Below, piece after piece: positions 52,624-62,174 of a DNA stretch of 64,000 nt. The notes beneath the pieces were generated by a model. The model was not told the DNA's origin. It saw nothing but the letters and a program-made list of their open reading frames with translations, and searched no databases. The stretch covers positions 672,103 through 736,102 of the forward strand of contig NZ_BBRI01000003.1 in NCBI RefSeq assembly GCF_002090075.1. The letters run 5' to 3'. The translations under genes were made by a program, and so were the position numbers. The number at the start of each line of letters is the position of its first letter. Position 1 is the stretch's first letter. The DNA is from Demequina sp. NBRC 110052. Lineage in GTDB: Bacteria > Actinomycetota > Actinomycetes > Actinomycetales > Demequinaceae.

Positions 52624-53591
52624 GCGTCGCCCACCAGAGTGCGCGCGATTGCCACATCAGTGATGATGACATTGACCCAGCCGCCGCGCAGCGCCGCGCG
52701 CACGGCGGACGCCTTCCTCGCCCCGGCCGCGACGCCGATACGACGAGGAACTGACCGCATGGTCGTCGAGTCGATACCGACAACACGCTCGTCGAGTTCG
52801 GTGTCTACGGGCACGCCTTCCTCGTCGAAGTAGCGCAGGCACACATCGCCTACGGCACCCACTCCGCGCAGTTGCTCCTGATCGGATTCCGCCAGCGCGT
52901 TGCCCGAACTGCGAAGCAACGGCGACGGCTCGGTCGTGCCAATACCCACCAGCGCCGTCGTCAGATTGGGCCACTGCGACGAGACCGCGAGGAACGAAGG
53001 GTCAGTCGTGAGCGACTCTCTTGCTGCGACGGTCGCAAGGAGCCCGGGCGCAGAGAGGAAGACGGGCTCTGCCTTGGTCGCCGCCGCAAATCTGGTCAAC
53101 AGGCGCGTCGCCTCGACTTGAACGCGTGACTCGCCGACGCCTCCCACGAGCTGCACCACGGTCTCGGCGACGCGATTCGGAAAGGGCCTCAATGCGCCCA
53201 CAGCGGCCAACAACGACGCGCTCCACGAAGCGATGCCGATACGCTCGCCGCCCACCATGGTGGTCTCGAGGTACTCGGCCGCGGCCGAACCAACCGCCTG
53301 GAGCTCTCCTGCCTCAGATCCCGGGTCGACGACCACAGCTTCGTCGATTCCGTACAAGATCTCGATGCGCCGCTCGAGATCCGTGAAGACACCCTCTGGC
53401 TCCGAGACGGTGGTGCGTACGATCCCGACCTCGCCGGCGCGCTTCAGCAATCGCGACACCCGCGGCTGCGACACATGGAGCTCGGCGGCAATATCGGTCT
53501 GCCGAATGCCCTGCTCGTGGTACATGCGAGCGATGCGCACCATCAGGCGCGTGTGCTCGTCCCCGACGACCACGCTGGGATAGTTCGACAC
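52620..53591 (-). CDS. SorC/DeoR-family sugar-responsive regulator
   Basis: Transcription factor (323 residues) with an N-terminal HTH (IRQTDIAAELHVSQPRVSRLLKRA in two parts, residues 29-52) and a C-terminal sugar-phosphate-binding domain (about 65-323) with the NagB/RpiA-like GVGAVGDVCLRYFDEEG near 245. SorC proteins bind phosphorylated sugars as inducers. GTG start at 53591 behind AGGAG. It lies in the operon it presumably controls; candidate operators are listed near 55,715 and 63,250. The 114-base gap upstream holds GCTTGCAAGC and GCATATGC palindromes. Confidence 0.9.
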   Translation of the reverse strand: MSNYPSVVVGDEHTRLMVRIARMYHEQGIRQTDIAAELHVSQPRVSRLLKRAGEVGIVRTTVSEPEGVFTDLERRIEILYGIDEAVVVDPGSEAGELQAVGSAAAEYLETTMVGGERIGIASWSASLLAAVGALRPFPNRVAETVVQLVGGVGESRVQVEATRLLTRFAAATKAEPVFLSAPGLLATVAARESLTTDPSFLAVSSQWPNLTTALVGIGTTEPSPLLRSSGNALAESDQEQLRGVGAVGDVCLRYFDEEGVPVDTELDERVVGIDSTTMRSVPRRIGVAAGARKASAVRAALRGGWVNVIITDVAIARTLVGDA

Positions 53592-53705
53592 ACGCGACTC
53601 CTAAATCTGCATTCCGGCTTGCAAGCATATGCGACAAGGGTCCGGCCGCGCACGCTCACTCCAACCGGATGCGGGCACATTCCAGCACCCCCACTGGCAA
53701 CGGTG

Positions 53706-54671
53706 CTACCACTCCGCCGCCGTTCTGCGCGATGCGACGATCTCGCGCGCGGCGGCTGCGATGCCATCACGCGAGACGCCGAAGTGGTCGAGCAGCCACT
53801 GAACCGTGCCTGTGGGGGCGAAGTCGGTGACACCGACGAGGCGCATTGGCACGGGGTGGCGCTGGACGACGACCTCGGAGACAGCGCCCCCAAGGCCTGC
53901 GGTGAGGGCCTCTTCCACGGTGACGATTCCGCCGGTCTCGCGCGCCGCGGACTCGATTGCTTCGGAGTCGATCGGTGCAATGGTCGGCATGTTGAGAACT
54001 CGAGCGTCGATGCCAATCTCTGCGAGCGCGTCGGCCGCATCCAGGGCGCGGCTCACCACCGTGCCGGTAGCAATCAACGTCACATCAGATCCGTCGCGTA
54101 GCGTGACCGCCTTGCCGGGCTGGAACTCGTATCCATCCGGACTCACATCGGGCACCCCCATGCGTGAGACTCGGATGAAGACGGGTCCATCGTGCTGGGC
54201 AGCCCAGCGCACAGCTTGGGCTGTCTCCGTCGGATCTGCGGGCACGATCACGGTGAGCCCGGGAATGGCACGCAGCCATGCGAGGTCCTCGATGGAGTGG
54301 TGCGTAGGGCCGAGTTCGCCATAGGCCATGCCCGGGCTCTGGCCGACCAGCACCATGTGGTGTTGCGAATACGCGGCGTCCACCTTGATCTGCTCCATGG
54401 CGCGCGCGGTCAGGAAGCATGCCGCGGCGGACACGAACGGCACCTTCCCGCCGTTTGCGAGACCCGCGCCGACCCCGACCATGTCCTGCTCTGCGATGCC
54501 TACATTGACAACGCGATCCGGAAAGGCGTCCTGGAACTTGTTGAGCTTGCTCGACCCCACGGAGTCGTTGACGACGGCGACGATGCGCTCATCCTCGCGG
54601 CCAAGCTCGATGAGTGCATCGACCCAAGCATCACGGCAGTCGCTCAGTGCGACCTCAGGTGCGGTTGTCAT
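53706..54671 (-). CDS. Split transketolase, C-terminal subunit
   Basis: Carries the pyrimidine-binding and C-terminal domains of a transketolase divided in two genes; 321 residues. It shows ERIVAVVNDSVGSS near 28, RVVNVGIAEQDMVGVGAGLA (the Glu that activates thiamine diphosphate) near 54 and RVLNMPTIAPID near 225. Split transketolases occur in dedicated sugar pathways (for example, as I recall, apulose-4-phosphate transketolase AptAB of D-apiose breakdown) besides the full-length housekeeping enzyme. The ATG overlaps the stop of the N-terminal subunit. Confidence 0.92.
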   Translation of the reverse strand: MTTAPEVALSDCRDAWVDALIELGREDERIVAVVNDSVGSSKLNKFQDAFPDRVVNVGIAEQDMVGVGAGLANGGKVPFVSAAACFLTARAMEQIKVDAAYSQHHMVLVGQSPGMAYGELGPTHHSIEDLAWLRAIPGLTVIVPADPTETAQAVRWAAQHDGPVFIRVSRMGVPDVSPDGYEFQPGKAVTLRDGSDVTLIATGTVVSRALDAADALAEIGIDARVLNMPTIAPIDSEAIESAARETGGIVTVEEALTAGLGGAVSEVVVQRHPVPMRLVGVTDFAPTGTVQWLLDHFGVSRDGIAAAAREIVASRRTAAEW

Positions 54672-55585
54672 GAGTTCTCCAGTTCATTGAGAGCAGCTTT
54701 GACCTGCTCTTCGCTCGGCACCTTGTGGTGCCACGCGACGTTGTCGGACATGAATGAGATCGGGTGACCCTTCTGCGTCCGCGCGATCACCGCAGTGGGC
54801 TTCCCCGAAGCGGCGGGGACATTCGCGAACACCTTGCGAAGCGCGCCGTGGTCGTGCCCGTCGACCTCGACCACCTCCATGCCGAACGCGCGCAGCTTGT
54901 CGGCGAGAGGCTCGAGGTCGTTCGTGTCCTCGACGCGGGCTCCCTGCTGAAGCCTGTTGCGATCGATGACGACGCAGAGGTTGGCGAGCCGATGGTTGCC
55001 CGCGGTCATCAGGGCCTCCCAGTTGGAGCCCTCCTGGAGCTCTCCATCGCCGGTCACCACGAAGGTCCTTCGTGATGAGTCGTCGAGCTTGCCTGCCAGA
55101 GCCGTGCCAACGGCGATCGGCAGGCCGTGTCCCAGCGGACCGGTGCTTGCCTCGACCGCGCTGATCTTGGTGCGCGCGGGATGCCCGTTCAGCATCGACT
55201 TCGGCTGCATGAACGTTCCCAGATCGTCCGGGTTGATGAAGCCAGCGGCCGCGAGCGTCGTGTACAGCGCAGCGGCGGCGTGGCCCTTCGACAGGATGAA
55301 CCGATCACGATCCGGGTCACCGAGCAGTTCGGGTCCCATGTTGAGAGAGTTGAGGTACAAGGTGACGAGGATGTCGATCACCGAGTACTCCCCTCCGATG
55401 TGCCCGAGGCCCGCAGCGCTCACCATCTGAATGTCGCGCGCACGTACCTGTCGCGCCGCGCGCCGCAGGTGGGCGACAGCCTCCTCGTCCGTGGCCCCTT
55501 CGGGGACGCGCCCGATGACGCCGAATGCATCGTTCGGCACGTCCTCCACATGAACCTGGGGCACCAGGTCTTCTTCAACCGTCAT
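54668..55585 (-). CDS. Split transketolase, N-terminal subunit
   Basis: Binds the diphosphate of thiamine diphosphate; 305 residues. Motifs: GLGHIGGEYSVIDILVTLY near 60, FILSKGHAAAALYTTLAA near 95, STGPLGHGLPIAVGTALAG near 145 and VVTGDGELQEGSNWEA near 176 with the metal-binding GDG. ATG 55585 follows GGAG by 9 bases; an upstream extension in frame has no family sequence. A 185-base gap separates it from the kinase gene and may hold a second control point. Confidence 0.92.
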   Translation of the reverse strand: MTVEEDLVPQVHVEDVPNDAFGVIGRVPEGATDEEAVAHLRRAARQVRARDIQMVSAAGLGHIGGEYSVIDILVTLYLNSLNMGPELLGDPDRDRFILSKGHAAAALYTTLAAAGFINPDDLGTFMQPKSMLNGHPARTKISAVEASTGPLGHGLPIAVGTALAGKLDDSSRRTFVVTGDGELQEGSNWEALMTAGNHRLANLCVVIDRNRLQQGARVEDTNDLEPLADKLRAFGMEVVEVDGHDHGALRKVFANVPAASGKPTAVIARTQKGHPISFMSDNVAWHHKVPSEEQVKAALNELENS

Positions 55586-55711
55586 GTCCGTCTCTCCTCT
55601 TCTCGTTGCTCTCACGACCCGTGCCCACGACCCGCGGCTCTCGGTCGAATCGCCGGCCAGTCGGCACGGCGCGGTCGCCGACGGCACCGCATCCTCCGGT
55701 CGTAGTCATTT

Positions 55712-55719
55712 CTATTCAG
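55712..55719. promoter_or_regulatory. Possible operator half-site in kinase-transketolase gap
   Basis: CTATTCAG matches 7 of 8 bases of the CTATGCAG arm of the dyad at the operon promoter (63243-63260). No matching second arm is complete. Confidence 0.25.
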
Positions 55720-55769
55720 TCCCGATTCTTCTTTCACTCACTCTACGCCCACGACCGCTACTTGGCGAG

Positions 55770-57185
55770 TCAGCCTCTAGACCTCGTGATCGCGTCGGCC
55801 CAGGAACGGCGGGCCTCCGCTCGTTCAGACTCCGACGCCTCGGGGGTGAATCGGCGCGAGGGCTCCACATCCGACATGGCAACGCCGATACGCCCAAAGG
55901 CGAGCGCGGCGACGCCGCGCAGTGCGACATCCGCGTCGCCTACGACCACGACGTCCGAGCCCACGGTGTCCGCCTGCGTCTGCATCAGCAGCGTCGACGC
56001 AGTCGCACCGCCGTCTGCGCGAATCTCATCAGGCAGTTCGCTGCCTACGCTCATCAGCTCGATAACGTCGGCGACCTGGTGGGCGACCGCGTCGAAGGCT
56101 GCTCGTGCCACATGCGCGCCGGTGCTGCCGGCACCGAGCCCAGCGATGATTCCGACTGCGGAGGCATCCCAGTAGGGTGCGCCCAGTCCACCGAAGGCTG
56201 GCACGAGAACAGCTCCGTCCGCGCTCATGACCTCACCCGCGAGAACGCCAAGCGCCTTGGCGTCCGCACACCCAAGTAGCCGCGCGGTCCAATCCAATGC
56301 GGAGCCTGAGTACCGTACGTTGCCCTCTACGGCATAGACCGGGCCGTCGTCATACCAGGCGAGCGTGCTCGCAAGACCCTCGGCACGTCGCAACTCAGCG
56401 CCCGTGCCCTGAACGACCGACGTTCCCGTTCCGTAAGTCGCCTTCACGACGCCAGGATCTCCACCGCCATGTCCGCGCAGGGCAGCATGCGAATCCGCCA
56501 TCACCGCGAGGATCGGCAACCCCTCGGGGAGCCCCGCACACCGGGTGAGGCCGAAGTCGCCCGTCGTGGCAACGACGGACGGCAGAACGTCGCCACTGAT
56601 CCCGAAGATGGACATCAGCTCCGGCCGCCACTCGACCGACTCGAGATCGAGCAGAAGCGTGCGTGACGCGTTGCCGGCTTCGATCACATGACGCTCGCCC
56701 CCGGTGAGGTTCCACACGAGCCACGAGTCGACGGTTCCCACGATTGTCTGATTGGGCGAATGCTCGAGCAGCCACGCCATCTTCGGCGCAGAGAACATAG
56801 GGTTGAGCGGAAGCCCGGTGATCTCCGCAACCCGCCTTCCGTGTTCTGGCACAAGCGCCTCGCATCGGCGCGCCGTCCGCGTGTCCTGCCAGCTGAGCAC
56901 CGGCCCTGTCGGGGCACCTGTACGTCGATCCCACGCCACGACAGACTCCCGCTGATTGGAGATCGCTACTCCTGCGATCTCCGATCCGCGGACCTGGGCG
57001 GCGACCCTCCCAAGGACTTCAAGGGTCGACTGCCAGATCTCCCGCGCGTCCTGCTCGGTCCAGCCGACGGCGGTGTTGGTGATCGCGAGTGGCTGGCTCG
57101 CGCTCGCCAATACCGTTCCGGCAGGATCAAGCGCCACCGCCTTGACGTTGGTGGTGCCCTCGTCGACGGCCAGGATCACGGACAT
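55770..57185 (-). CDS. FGGY carbohydrate kinase, glycerol-kinase-like
   Basis: ATP-dependent sugar or polyol kinase, 471 residues. The two FGGY domains show ILAVDEGTTNVKAVAL at the N-terminus, ISNQRESVVAWDRRTG near 74 (Arg-Glu pair that binds glycerol in GlpK), LSWQDTRT near 95, ADSHAALRGHG near 226 (catalytic Asp) and a C-terminal DGGATAS. It is nearest the glycerol-kinase clade by these motifs, but the operon points to a short-chain ketose or branched substrate. Ribosome site is weak. It comes after the cupin gene with a 64-base gap. Confidence 0.85.
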   Translation of the reverse strand: MSVILAVDEGTTNVKAVALDPAGTVLASASQPLAITNTAVGWTEQDAREIWQSTLEVLGRVAAQVRGSEIAGVAISNQRESVVAWDRRTGAPTGPVLSWQDTRTARRCEALVPEHGRRVAEITGLPLNPMFSAPKMAWLLEHSPNQTIVGTVDSWLVWNLTGGERHVIEAGNASRTLLLDLESVEWRPELMSIFGISGDVLPSVVATTGDFGLTRCAGLPEGLPILAVMADSHAALRGHGGGDPGVVKATYGTGTSVVQGTGAELRRAEGLASTLAWYDDGPVYAVEGNVRYSGSALDWTARLLGCADAKALGVLAGEVMSADGAVLVPAFGGLGAPYWDASAVGIIAGLGAGSTGAHVARAAFDAVAHQVADVIELMSVGSELPDEIRADGGATASTLLMQTQADTVGSDVVVVGDADVALRGVAALAFGRIGVAMSDVEPSRRFTPEASESERAEARRSWADAITRSRG

Positions 57186-57249
57186 GACTGCGCTCGCAGT
57201 TGGGTGGCCGTCGATACGGATACCGTCGTCGGACAGAACGCGCTCATCG

Positions 57250-58452
57250 TCAACCTCGCGCGCCGCCAGGCGAGTTCGGGTTCACGTCCGGTCCGAAGAA
57301 CTTGAGGATGCGCAGCGGCGTGTCGCCGGTGTTCACGTACTCGATGCCCTGCGCGGCGCGGTCACGGGTGACGAGGAGCTCGTCGCTACCGGGCTCACCG
57401 CCAACCACTGGAACACCGCCTACCGTGCCGGTCCCCTCCCAGACAAGCAGGTTGAAGACACCCTGCTCGGTGCCGACATAGCGGGCACCAGGCTCGAGCA
57501 GCAGTCGCTTGCCCGAGAACTTGGACGTGCCACAGAAGATCCACGACTCAAGGACGCCATCTGCGTTGACAATCTCGACAGGCGTGAAGTGCAGGGACCC
57601 GAAGATGTCGGGATCAGCGTTCGCGGACCAGTCGATCCACGAGAGGATCGCGGCTTCGCCAAGCTGCTCGCGGTCGCTTGCGCCGATGTCCTTGAACAGC
57701 AGCTCCTTCGAGATCTCTTGCCCGGAGTTCACTGCTTGAAGCATCGCCAGGGTGTCGGAGTCCTCCTGGAGCTCGACCGTCATCGCGGTGCCAGGCGCAT
57801 GCAGCACACCGGACGGCACGAAGAAGCCGTGCTCCTCCAGCTGCAGGAATGCCTGCGAGAGCGAGAGAATCGAGTCCGAGTTCCAAGCCTTGAGATGGTC
57901 AACGAGCTCGTCGGAACCGTGGCCGCCTTCGAAGGAGCGATGCAGACCGAGGAAGGTCTCGGGGTGCGGACCCATGTAGTCCTGTGGCGGAATGTAGTAC
58001 GCCTCGTCCTTCGAGTTGCAGCCCACCTTCACCGCCTCCTCGATGGGCGGGTGAATGTGGAAGGGCACGCGCGCGTCGTAGTCGAAGATCTTGGCCAGAC
58101 GCTGCAGGCCGGTGTGGGTCGATGCATAGTCCTCCCCCGCCAGCACGTCGAACGCCGCGTCGACGACGTCCCTCAAGAGCACAGTCGAACCATCGGAGAG
58201 TCGGATGTAGCTCAGGCCCTCATCACTGGGTCCCACGCGGTTGTCCGCTCGGGTCGTCGATGCGAGCCAGCGCTCGCCGATCGTTCCTCTCTCCCCGGCG
58301 TCGTACTCGTCGTTGGGCACCACGATCCGGCGGCCAGCTGGAATCCAGTCCCGCGCCACGTACGCGGGATCAAGCCTGAGGAACCCGTCGGAGGACTCGA
58401 CTTCCCGCTCGATGACCGCGCGAAGCGTCTCCTTGGTTGTCTCTGTGGACAT
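57250..58452 (-). CDS. Phosphomannose-isomerase-like cupin protein
   Basis: A 400-residue double-cupin protein related to type I mannose-6-phosphate isomerase. Metal-site residues are visible: VPFHIHPPIEEAVK near 125 (His-x-His), KDEAYYIPP near 145 (Glu) and GVLHAPGTAMTVELQEDSDT near 210 (His). The C-terminal half is a second cupin with GVFNLLVWEG. The sequence is far from ManA, so I infer a sugar isomerase for the imported compound. AAGGAG precedes the ATG. It sits between transporter and kinase genes, the place expected for the first catabolic step. Confidence 0.75.
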   Translation of the reverse strand: MSTETTKETLRAVIEREVESSDGFLRLDPAYVARDWIPAGRRIVVPNDEYDAGERGTIGERWLASTTRADNRVGPSDEGLSYIRLSDGSTVLLRDVVDAAFDVLAGEDYASTHTGLQRLAKIFDYDARVPFHIHPPIEEAVKVGCNSKDEAYYIPPQDYMGPHPETFLGLHRSFEGGHGSDELVDHLKAWNSDSILSLSQAFLQLEEHGFFVPSGVLHAPGTAMTVELQEDSDTLAMLQAVNSGQEISKELLFKDIGASDREQLGEAAILSWIDWSANADPDIFGSLHFTPVEIVNADGVLESWIFCGTSKFSGKRLLLEPGARYVGTEQGVFNLLVWEGTGTVGGVPVVGGEPGSDELLVTRDRAAQGIEYVNTGDTPLRILKFFGPDVNPNSPGGARG

Positions 58453-58507
58453 GGCACTGCTCCTTCTCTAGATACTTGCTGTGGTGTGCTCCGCTGTGTG
58501 TGACTTC

Positions 58508-59530
58508 CTAGTCAGCTCCTCGCGCCTCGGGTCCGCGGCGGAGCGATCCAGCGGCGACAGCGACGGCAAGGACGGTGCCGGTCAGCACGTACTGCCAGTA
58601 CGAGGCGACACCAAGGAGATTGAGCGCGTTCGAAAGGTATGAGAAGAGGACTGCACCGACCACGGTGCCGGCGAGGGTTGCCCGTCCACCGCGTAGCGCG
58701 GTTCCACCCACGACGACCGCGGCGATCGCGTTGAGTTCGAAGGACAACGCCATGGTTCCGCTCGCCGACGACAGCAGCCCCGACAGGAAGACGCCCGCTC
58801 CTGCGAACGAGACGCCTGCGATCACGAACGCCGCAGCCTTGAAGGCACTGACGGGAACGCCGGCGAGCCGCGCCGCCCGCTCGTTGCTACCGATGGCACG
58901 CAGCCCACGCCCAAAGTGAGTCCAGTAGAGAAGTCCGTAGGCGAGGCCGGCCACGACAAGCAAGACGAGGAACGAGACCGGGATCGGGCCCAGAGACTGC
59001 GTAGCCATCGAACGGTAGTAGTACGACTCGATGGGGACGATGCCGCCCTCCGTCACGATGAAGGCGATGCCAAGGAAGAGGTACTGGGTTCCGAGCGTTG
59101 CGATGAAGGACGCGATCTTCAGATATGCGACCAGCACGCCGTTGATCAACCCGGCGAGCGCTCCAACCGCGAGCGCGCCTGCGATTGCTACGCCGATGGT
59201 GGTGTTGGGCAGCAGGGCCGCGGCAGTCAGCGCTGAGATTGCGATCACACCGGGCACAGACAGGTCGAGCAGTCCGGTCCCGATCAGCAGCGCCATACCG
59301 CACGCCGAGACGCCGGTGATGGCGGCTTGGAGCAGAACGCTGTTGATGTTGCCAGCACCGATGATGGCGGGCTGAAAGACGCTGAGCAGAGCGACGAGCA
59401 CCAGCAGCACTCCGGCGAGATACTGGCGCGCCAGGAACGTGCCGATCCGCCGAGCCAGCGATACCGAAGCCGCCGGCTCTTCCTCCATCTGCACCGGCAT
59501 TGCCGGTGCGGTTCCCGTTGCGGTGTTCAT
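58508..59530 (-). CDS. Ribose-type ABC importer permease 2
   Basis: Sugar ABC permease of the RbsC/AraH group, 340 residues with about nine to ten helices. The family motifs GTGLLDLSVPGVIAISAL near 85 and NAIAAVVVGGTALRGGRATLAGTVVGA near 280 are present. Its ATG overlaps the preceding permease stop (ATGA), so it probably forms a heterodimer with that permease, as in Lsr and some polyol systems. Confidence 0.92.
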   Translation of the reverse strand: MNTATGTAPAMPVQMEEEPAASVSLARRIGTFLARQYLAGVLLVLVALLSVFQPAIIGAGNINSVLLQAAITGVSACGMALLIGTGLLDLSVPGVIAISALTAAALLPNTTIGVAIAGALAVGALAGLINGVLVAYLKIASFIATLGTQYLFLGIAFIVTEGGIVPIESYYYRSMATQSLGPIPVSFLVLLVVAGLAYGLLYWTHFGRGLRAIGSNERAARLAGVPVSAFKAAAFVIAGVSFAGAGVFLSGLLSSASGTMALSFELNAIAAVVVGGTALRGGRATLAGTVVGAVLFSYLSNALNLLGVASYWQYVLTGTVLAVAVAAGSLRRGPEARGAD

Positions 59531-60573
59531 GCCGCACCTCCTGCCTGTGAGGCACGACCCGTGCGTGACTTCGACATTCGTCGAATGCCATCGACGCTGA
59601 GTGCGGCCAAGAGAATGAGTCCCACCGCGACGTACTGCCAGTACGACGGGACGTTGAGAAGGTTCAAGGTCGAATTGACTGTGGCCAGTAGCAGCGCGGC
59701 GATTGCCGTTCCTACGACATTCGCGCGGCCGCCGGCGAGACTCGTGCCGCCAAGGACGGCGATTGCGATGACTTGAAGTTCGAGGCCCACGCCGTACGTG
59801 CCGTTGACGACCGCAAGCCGGCTTGAGAGCAGGACGGCAGCGATTCCGACCATGAGGCCTGCGAGAACGTAGACCACCAAGAGCACGCGAGAGACGCGGA
59901 TGCCGGACTCGGCGGCGGCTTGCGGCCGCCCGCCGACGGCGAGAATGTGCTTGCCGAGTGTGGTGTGCCGCACGAGGAACCAAGTGCCGATGCCAAGGAG
60001 TATCGCAACGACAACTGAGAGTTCGACGCCGCCGAAGGAGAGTGTCGCGAGCTGAGTGAAGTGCGGATCTGAGATGTACACCGACGTTCCGTCGGTCGTC
60101 AGGAGCGCGACTCCGCGCATCGCTGTCATCGTGGCCAACGTTGCGACGAAGGCGGGGATTGCGAAGAGCGTCACCAACATGCCGTTGAGTGCGCCGACGA
60201 CCACTCCTGCGAGCAATCCGATCAGGATTCCGGGCACGACTCCGAGTGAGTTCACGGAGATGCCCGTGACACAGGCGGCGAATGCCTGGGCAGATCCCAC
60301 CGAGAGGTCGATCCCCCTGACCGTGATGGCAAGCGTCATGCCGAAGCCGACGATTGCGAGCAACGCTGCGTTGCTCAGGATGTTCGAGATGTTCGCCCCG
60401 GTCATGAAGTTGGGCGCGATTGCCCACGCCACGATGACGATTGCGACGAGCGGTCCGGCGACGACCAGCGAGTCGATCACGCCGCTTCCGAGCACGCGCC
60501 TGCTGCGCGGCTTGGTGGCTCCTGAGGGAGCGGTTGGCACAGTCGTTGCCTCGAGAACGCTTTGCTCAGGCAT
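59527..60573 (-). CDS. Ribose-type ABC importer permease 1
   Basis: Sugar ABC permease of the RbsC group, 348 residues. Motifs: GFGMTLAITVRGIDLSVGSAQAF near 85 and QVIAIAVLGGTSLAGGRANVVGTAIAA near 275. Consensus AAGGAGG lies before the ATG at 60573, which overlaps the ATPase gene by 8 bases. The paralogous permease follows, giving a two-permease importer. Confidence 0.92.
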   Translation of the reverse strand: MPEQSVLEATTVPTAPSGATKPRSRRVLGSGVIDSLVVAGPLVAIVIVAWAIAPNFMTGANISNILSNAALLAIVGFGMTLAITVRGIDLSVGSAQAFAACVTGISVNSLGVVPGILIGLLAGVVVGALNGMLVTLFAIPAFVATLATMTAMRGVALLTTDGTSVYISDPHFTQLATLSFGGVELSVVVAILLGIGTWFLVRHTTLGKHILAVGGRPQAAAESGIRVSRVLLVVYVLAGLMVGIAAVLLSSRLAVVNGTYGVGLELQVIAIAVLGGTSLAGGRANVVGTAIAALLLATVNSTLNLLNVPSYWQYVAVGLILLAALSVDGIRRMSKSRTGRASQAGGAA

Positions 60574-62098
60574 GCGACACCTCCTTGAACTGCCCGAGTG
60601 CGAGAGCAGTGATGTTGTCCTCCGTGATGTTGTCCCCGGCGAGTTCGCCGACCGGTCGGCCGGCGTGGAACACCACACAACGGTTCGCCACCGCCACGAC
60701 CTCGGGAATGTCGGAACTCGACACGACTACCCCCGCGCCCTGCTCGGCAAGAGACTCGATGAGCTCATAGATCTCGACCTTCGCTCCGACGTCGACGCCG
60801 CGCGTCGGTTCATTCAGGAGCATGACGCGTGCCTGCGATTCCACTGCTCTCGCGAGAAGCACCTTCTGCTGGTTGCCACCACTGAGGCTCCCGATCAGGA
60901 CCTGGCCGTGTGGCACCCGAATGCGCATGCGCTTGCGCAGTGTCATGAATGTCGAGTTCTCGAGCCCAGACAGGGTGAACCATTTCGCCAGGCCCTTGCG
61001 CGCTGCCCATGGCTTCGAGATCATCGTGTTCTCAGTCACATCGAGGTGGGGGACGATTCCCTCCTGCTTGCGGTCTTCGCTCAGCATGAAGATGCCTGCA
61101 GACCTTGCGGCGAAGGGCGATCTGACGGAAACAGGGACGCCGTCGACCTCGATTGCGCCGGACTTGGCACGAACATCACCGGCAAGAGCGCCCATCAGTT
61201 CCATGCGACCCGAGCCAGCGAGCCCGGCCAGCGCCAGCACCTCGCCCGGGTGAACCTTGATGTCCACGGCTCGCCGCAGACCCGGAGCGCTCAACTCGCG
61301 GACGCGTAGCCGTGGCGGACGATCGTCATCGTGGTAGTCCTGGCCACACAGCGTGTGAACGAATGCCTGTGGCTCGCGACCCAGCATGAGCTCCACGAGT
61401 GCGGATTCGTCGAGCTTGCTGGTTGACCCGTTCCACACCGAGTTGCCGTCCCGGAAGACCGTGATCACGTCGCAGACCGCGAAAATTTCGTCCAGGTGGT
61501 GCGAGACGTAGATGATGGCTTTGCCAGAGGACGCGAGCTTCCGCACGATGCCCAGGAGACGCTGCGCCTCCGGCGCGCTCAGAGCCGCGGTTGGCTCATC
61601 CATCACCAGCACGTCGAACTCACGGGACAGCGCACGCGCGATCTCCACCATCTGCTGGTCCGCGACAGACAGGGTTCCTACGAGCCGGCCCGGATCCACA
61701 TCGAGCTCGAGTAGGTCGAGCAGCTCCTGGGTGCGATCACGGGTCTCCCTCGCACGAACGACGCCACCTGCGCTGATTTCGTGACACAGGAAGATGTTGT
61801 CCGCGACGGACAACTCCGGCACGAGGCGGAACTCCTGGCTGACGACGCTGATTCCGGCACGCTGCGCATCCGTCGGAGTGTGGAAGTTGACTCGCTCTCC
61901 CCGGACCCACACTTCACCGTCAACCGGGGACTCGATGCCGGCAAGGATGCGGATCAGCGTGCTCTTGCCCGCTCCGTTCTCCCCCACCAGCCCCAAGACC
62001 TGGCCACGGTCCACCTTGAGATCGACGCCCTTGAGCGCCTTGACGCCAGGGTACGTCTGCACGATCCCTCTGACATCGACCACGTTGTCGTTTGCCAT
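60566..62098 (-). CDS. Sugar ABC importer ATPase, two-domain (RbsA type)
   Basis: Tandem nucleotide-binding protein, 510 residues, powering uptake. Domain 1 has Walker A GENGAGKST near 40, a LSVADQQMVEIARAL signature and Walker B LVMDEPTAAL. Domain 2 has the usual degenerate P-loop (GLAGSGRMELMGAL), the signature LSGGNQQKVLLARA and a Walker B reading MLLNEPTRGVDVG, in which Asn replaces the Asp found in most RbsA/MglA proteins. It follows the binding-protein gene after a 76-base gap with a strong stem-loop. Confidence 0.93.
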   Translation of the reverse strand: MANDNVVDVRGIVQTYPGVKALKGVDLKVDRGQVLGLVGENGAGKSTLIRILAGIESPVDGEVWVRGERVNFHTPTDAQRAGISVVSQEFRLVPELSVADNIFLCHEISAGGVVRARETRDRTQELLDLLELDVDPGRLVGTLSVADQQMVEIARALSREFDVLVMDEPTAALSAPEAQRLLGIVRKLASSGKAIIYVSHHLDEIFAVCDVITVFRDGNSVWNGSTSKLDESALVELMLGREPQAFVHTLCGQDYHDDDRPPRLRVRELSAPGLRRAVDIKVHPGEVLALAGLAGSGRMELMGALAGDVRAKSGAIEVDGVPVSVRSPFAARSAGIFMLSEDRKQEGIVPHLDVTENTMISKPWAARKGLAKWFTLSGLENSTFMTLRKRMRIRVPHGQVLIGSLSGGNQQKVLLARAVESQARVMLLNEPTRGVDVGAKVEIYELIESLAEQGAGVVVSSSDIPEVVAVANRCVVFHAGRPVGELAGDNITEDNITALALGQFKEVSHA

Positions 62099-62132
62099 TT
62101 CTCCACTCCGCGACGTTGTTGTCGAGAGTCAC

Positions 62133-62168
62133 GGGCCCGGGCGACTGCGAATTCAGCCACCCGGGCCC
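62133..62168 (-). promoter_or_regulatory. Intercistronic stem-loop after the binding-protein gene
   Basis: GGGCCCGGG (62133-62141) pairs perfectly with CCCGGGCCC (62160-62168) around an 18-base loop. Such hairpins after binding-protein genes commonly protect that part of the mRNA and lower downstream expression, giving excess binding protein. Confidence 0.6.
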
Positions 62169-62174
62169 ATGGGC

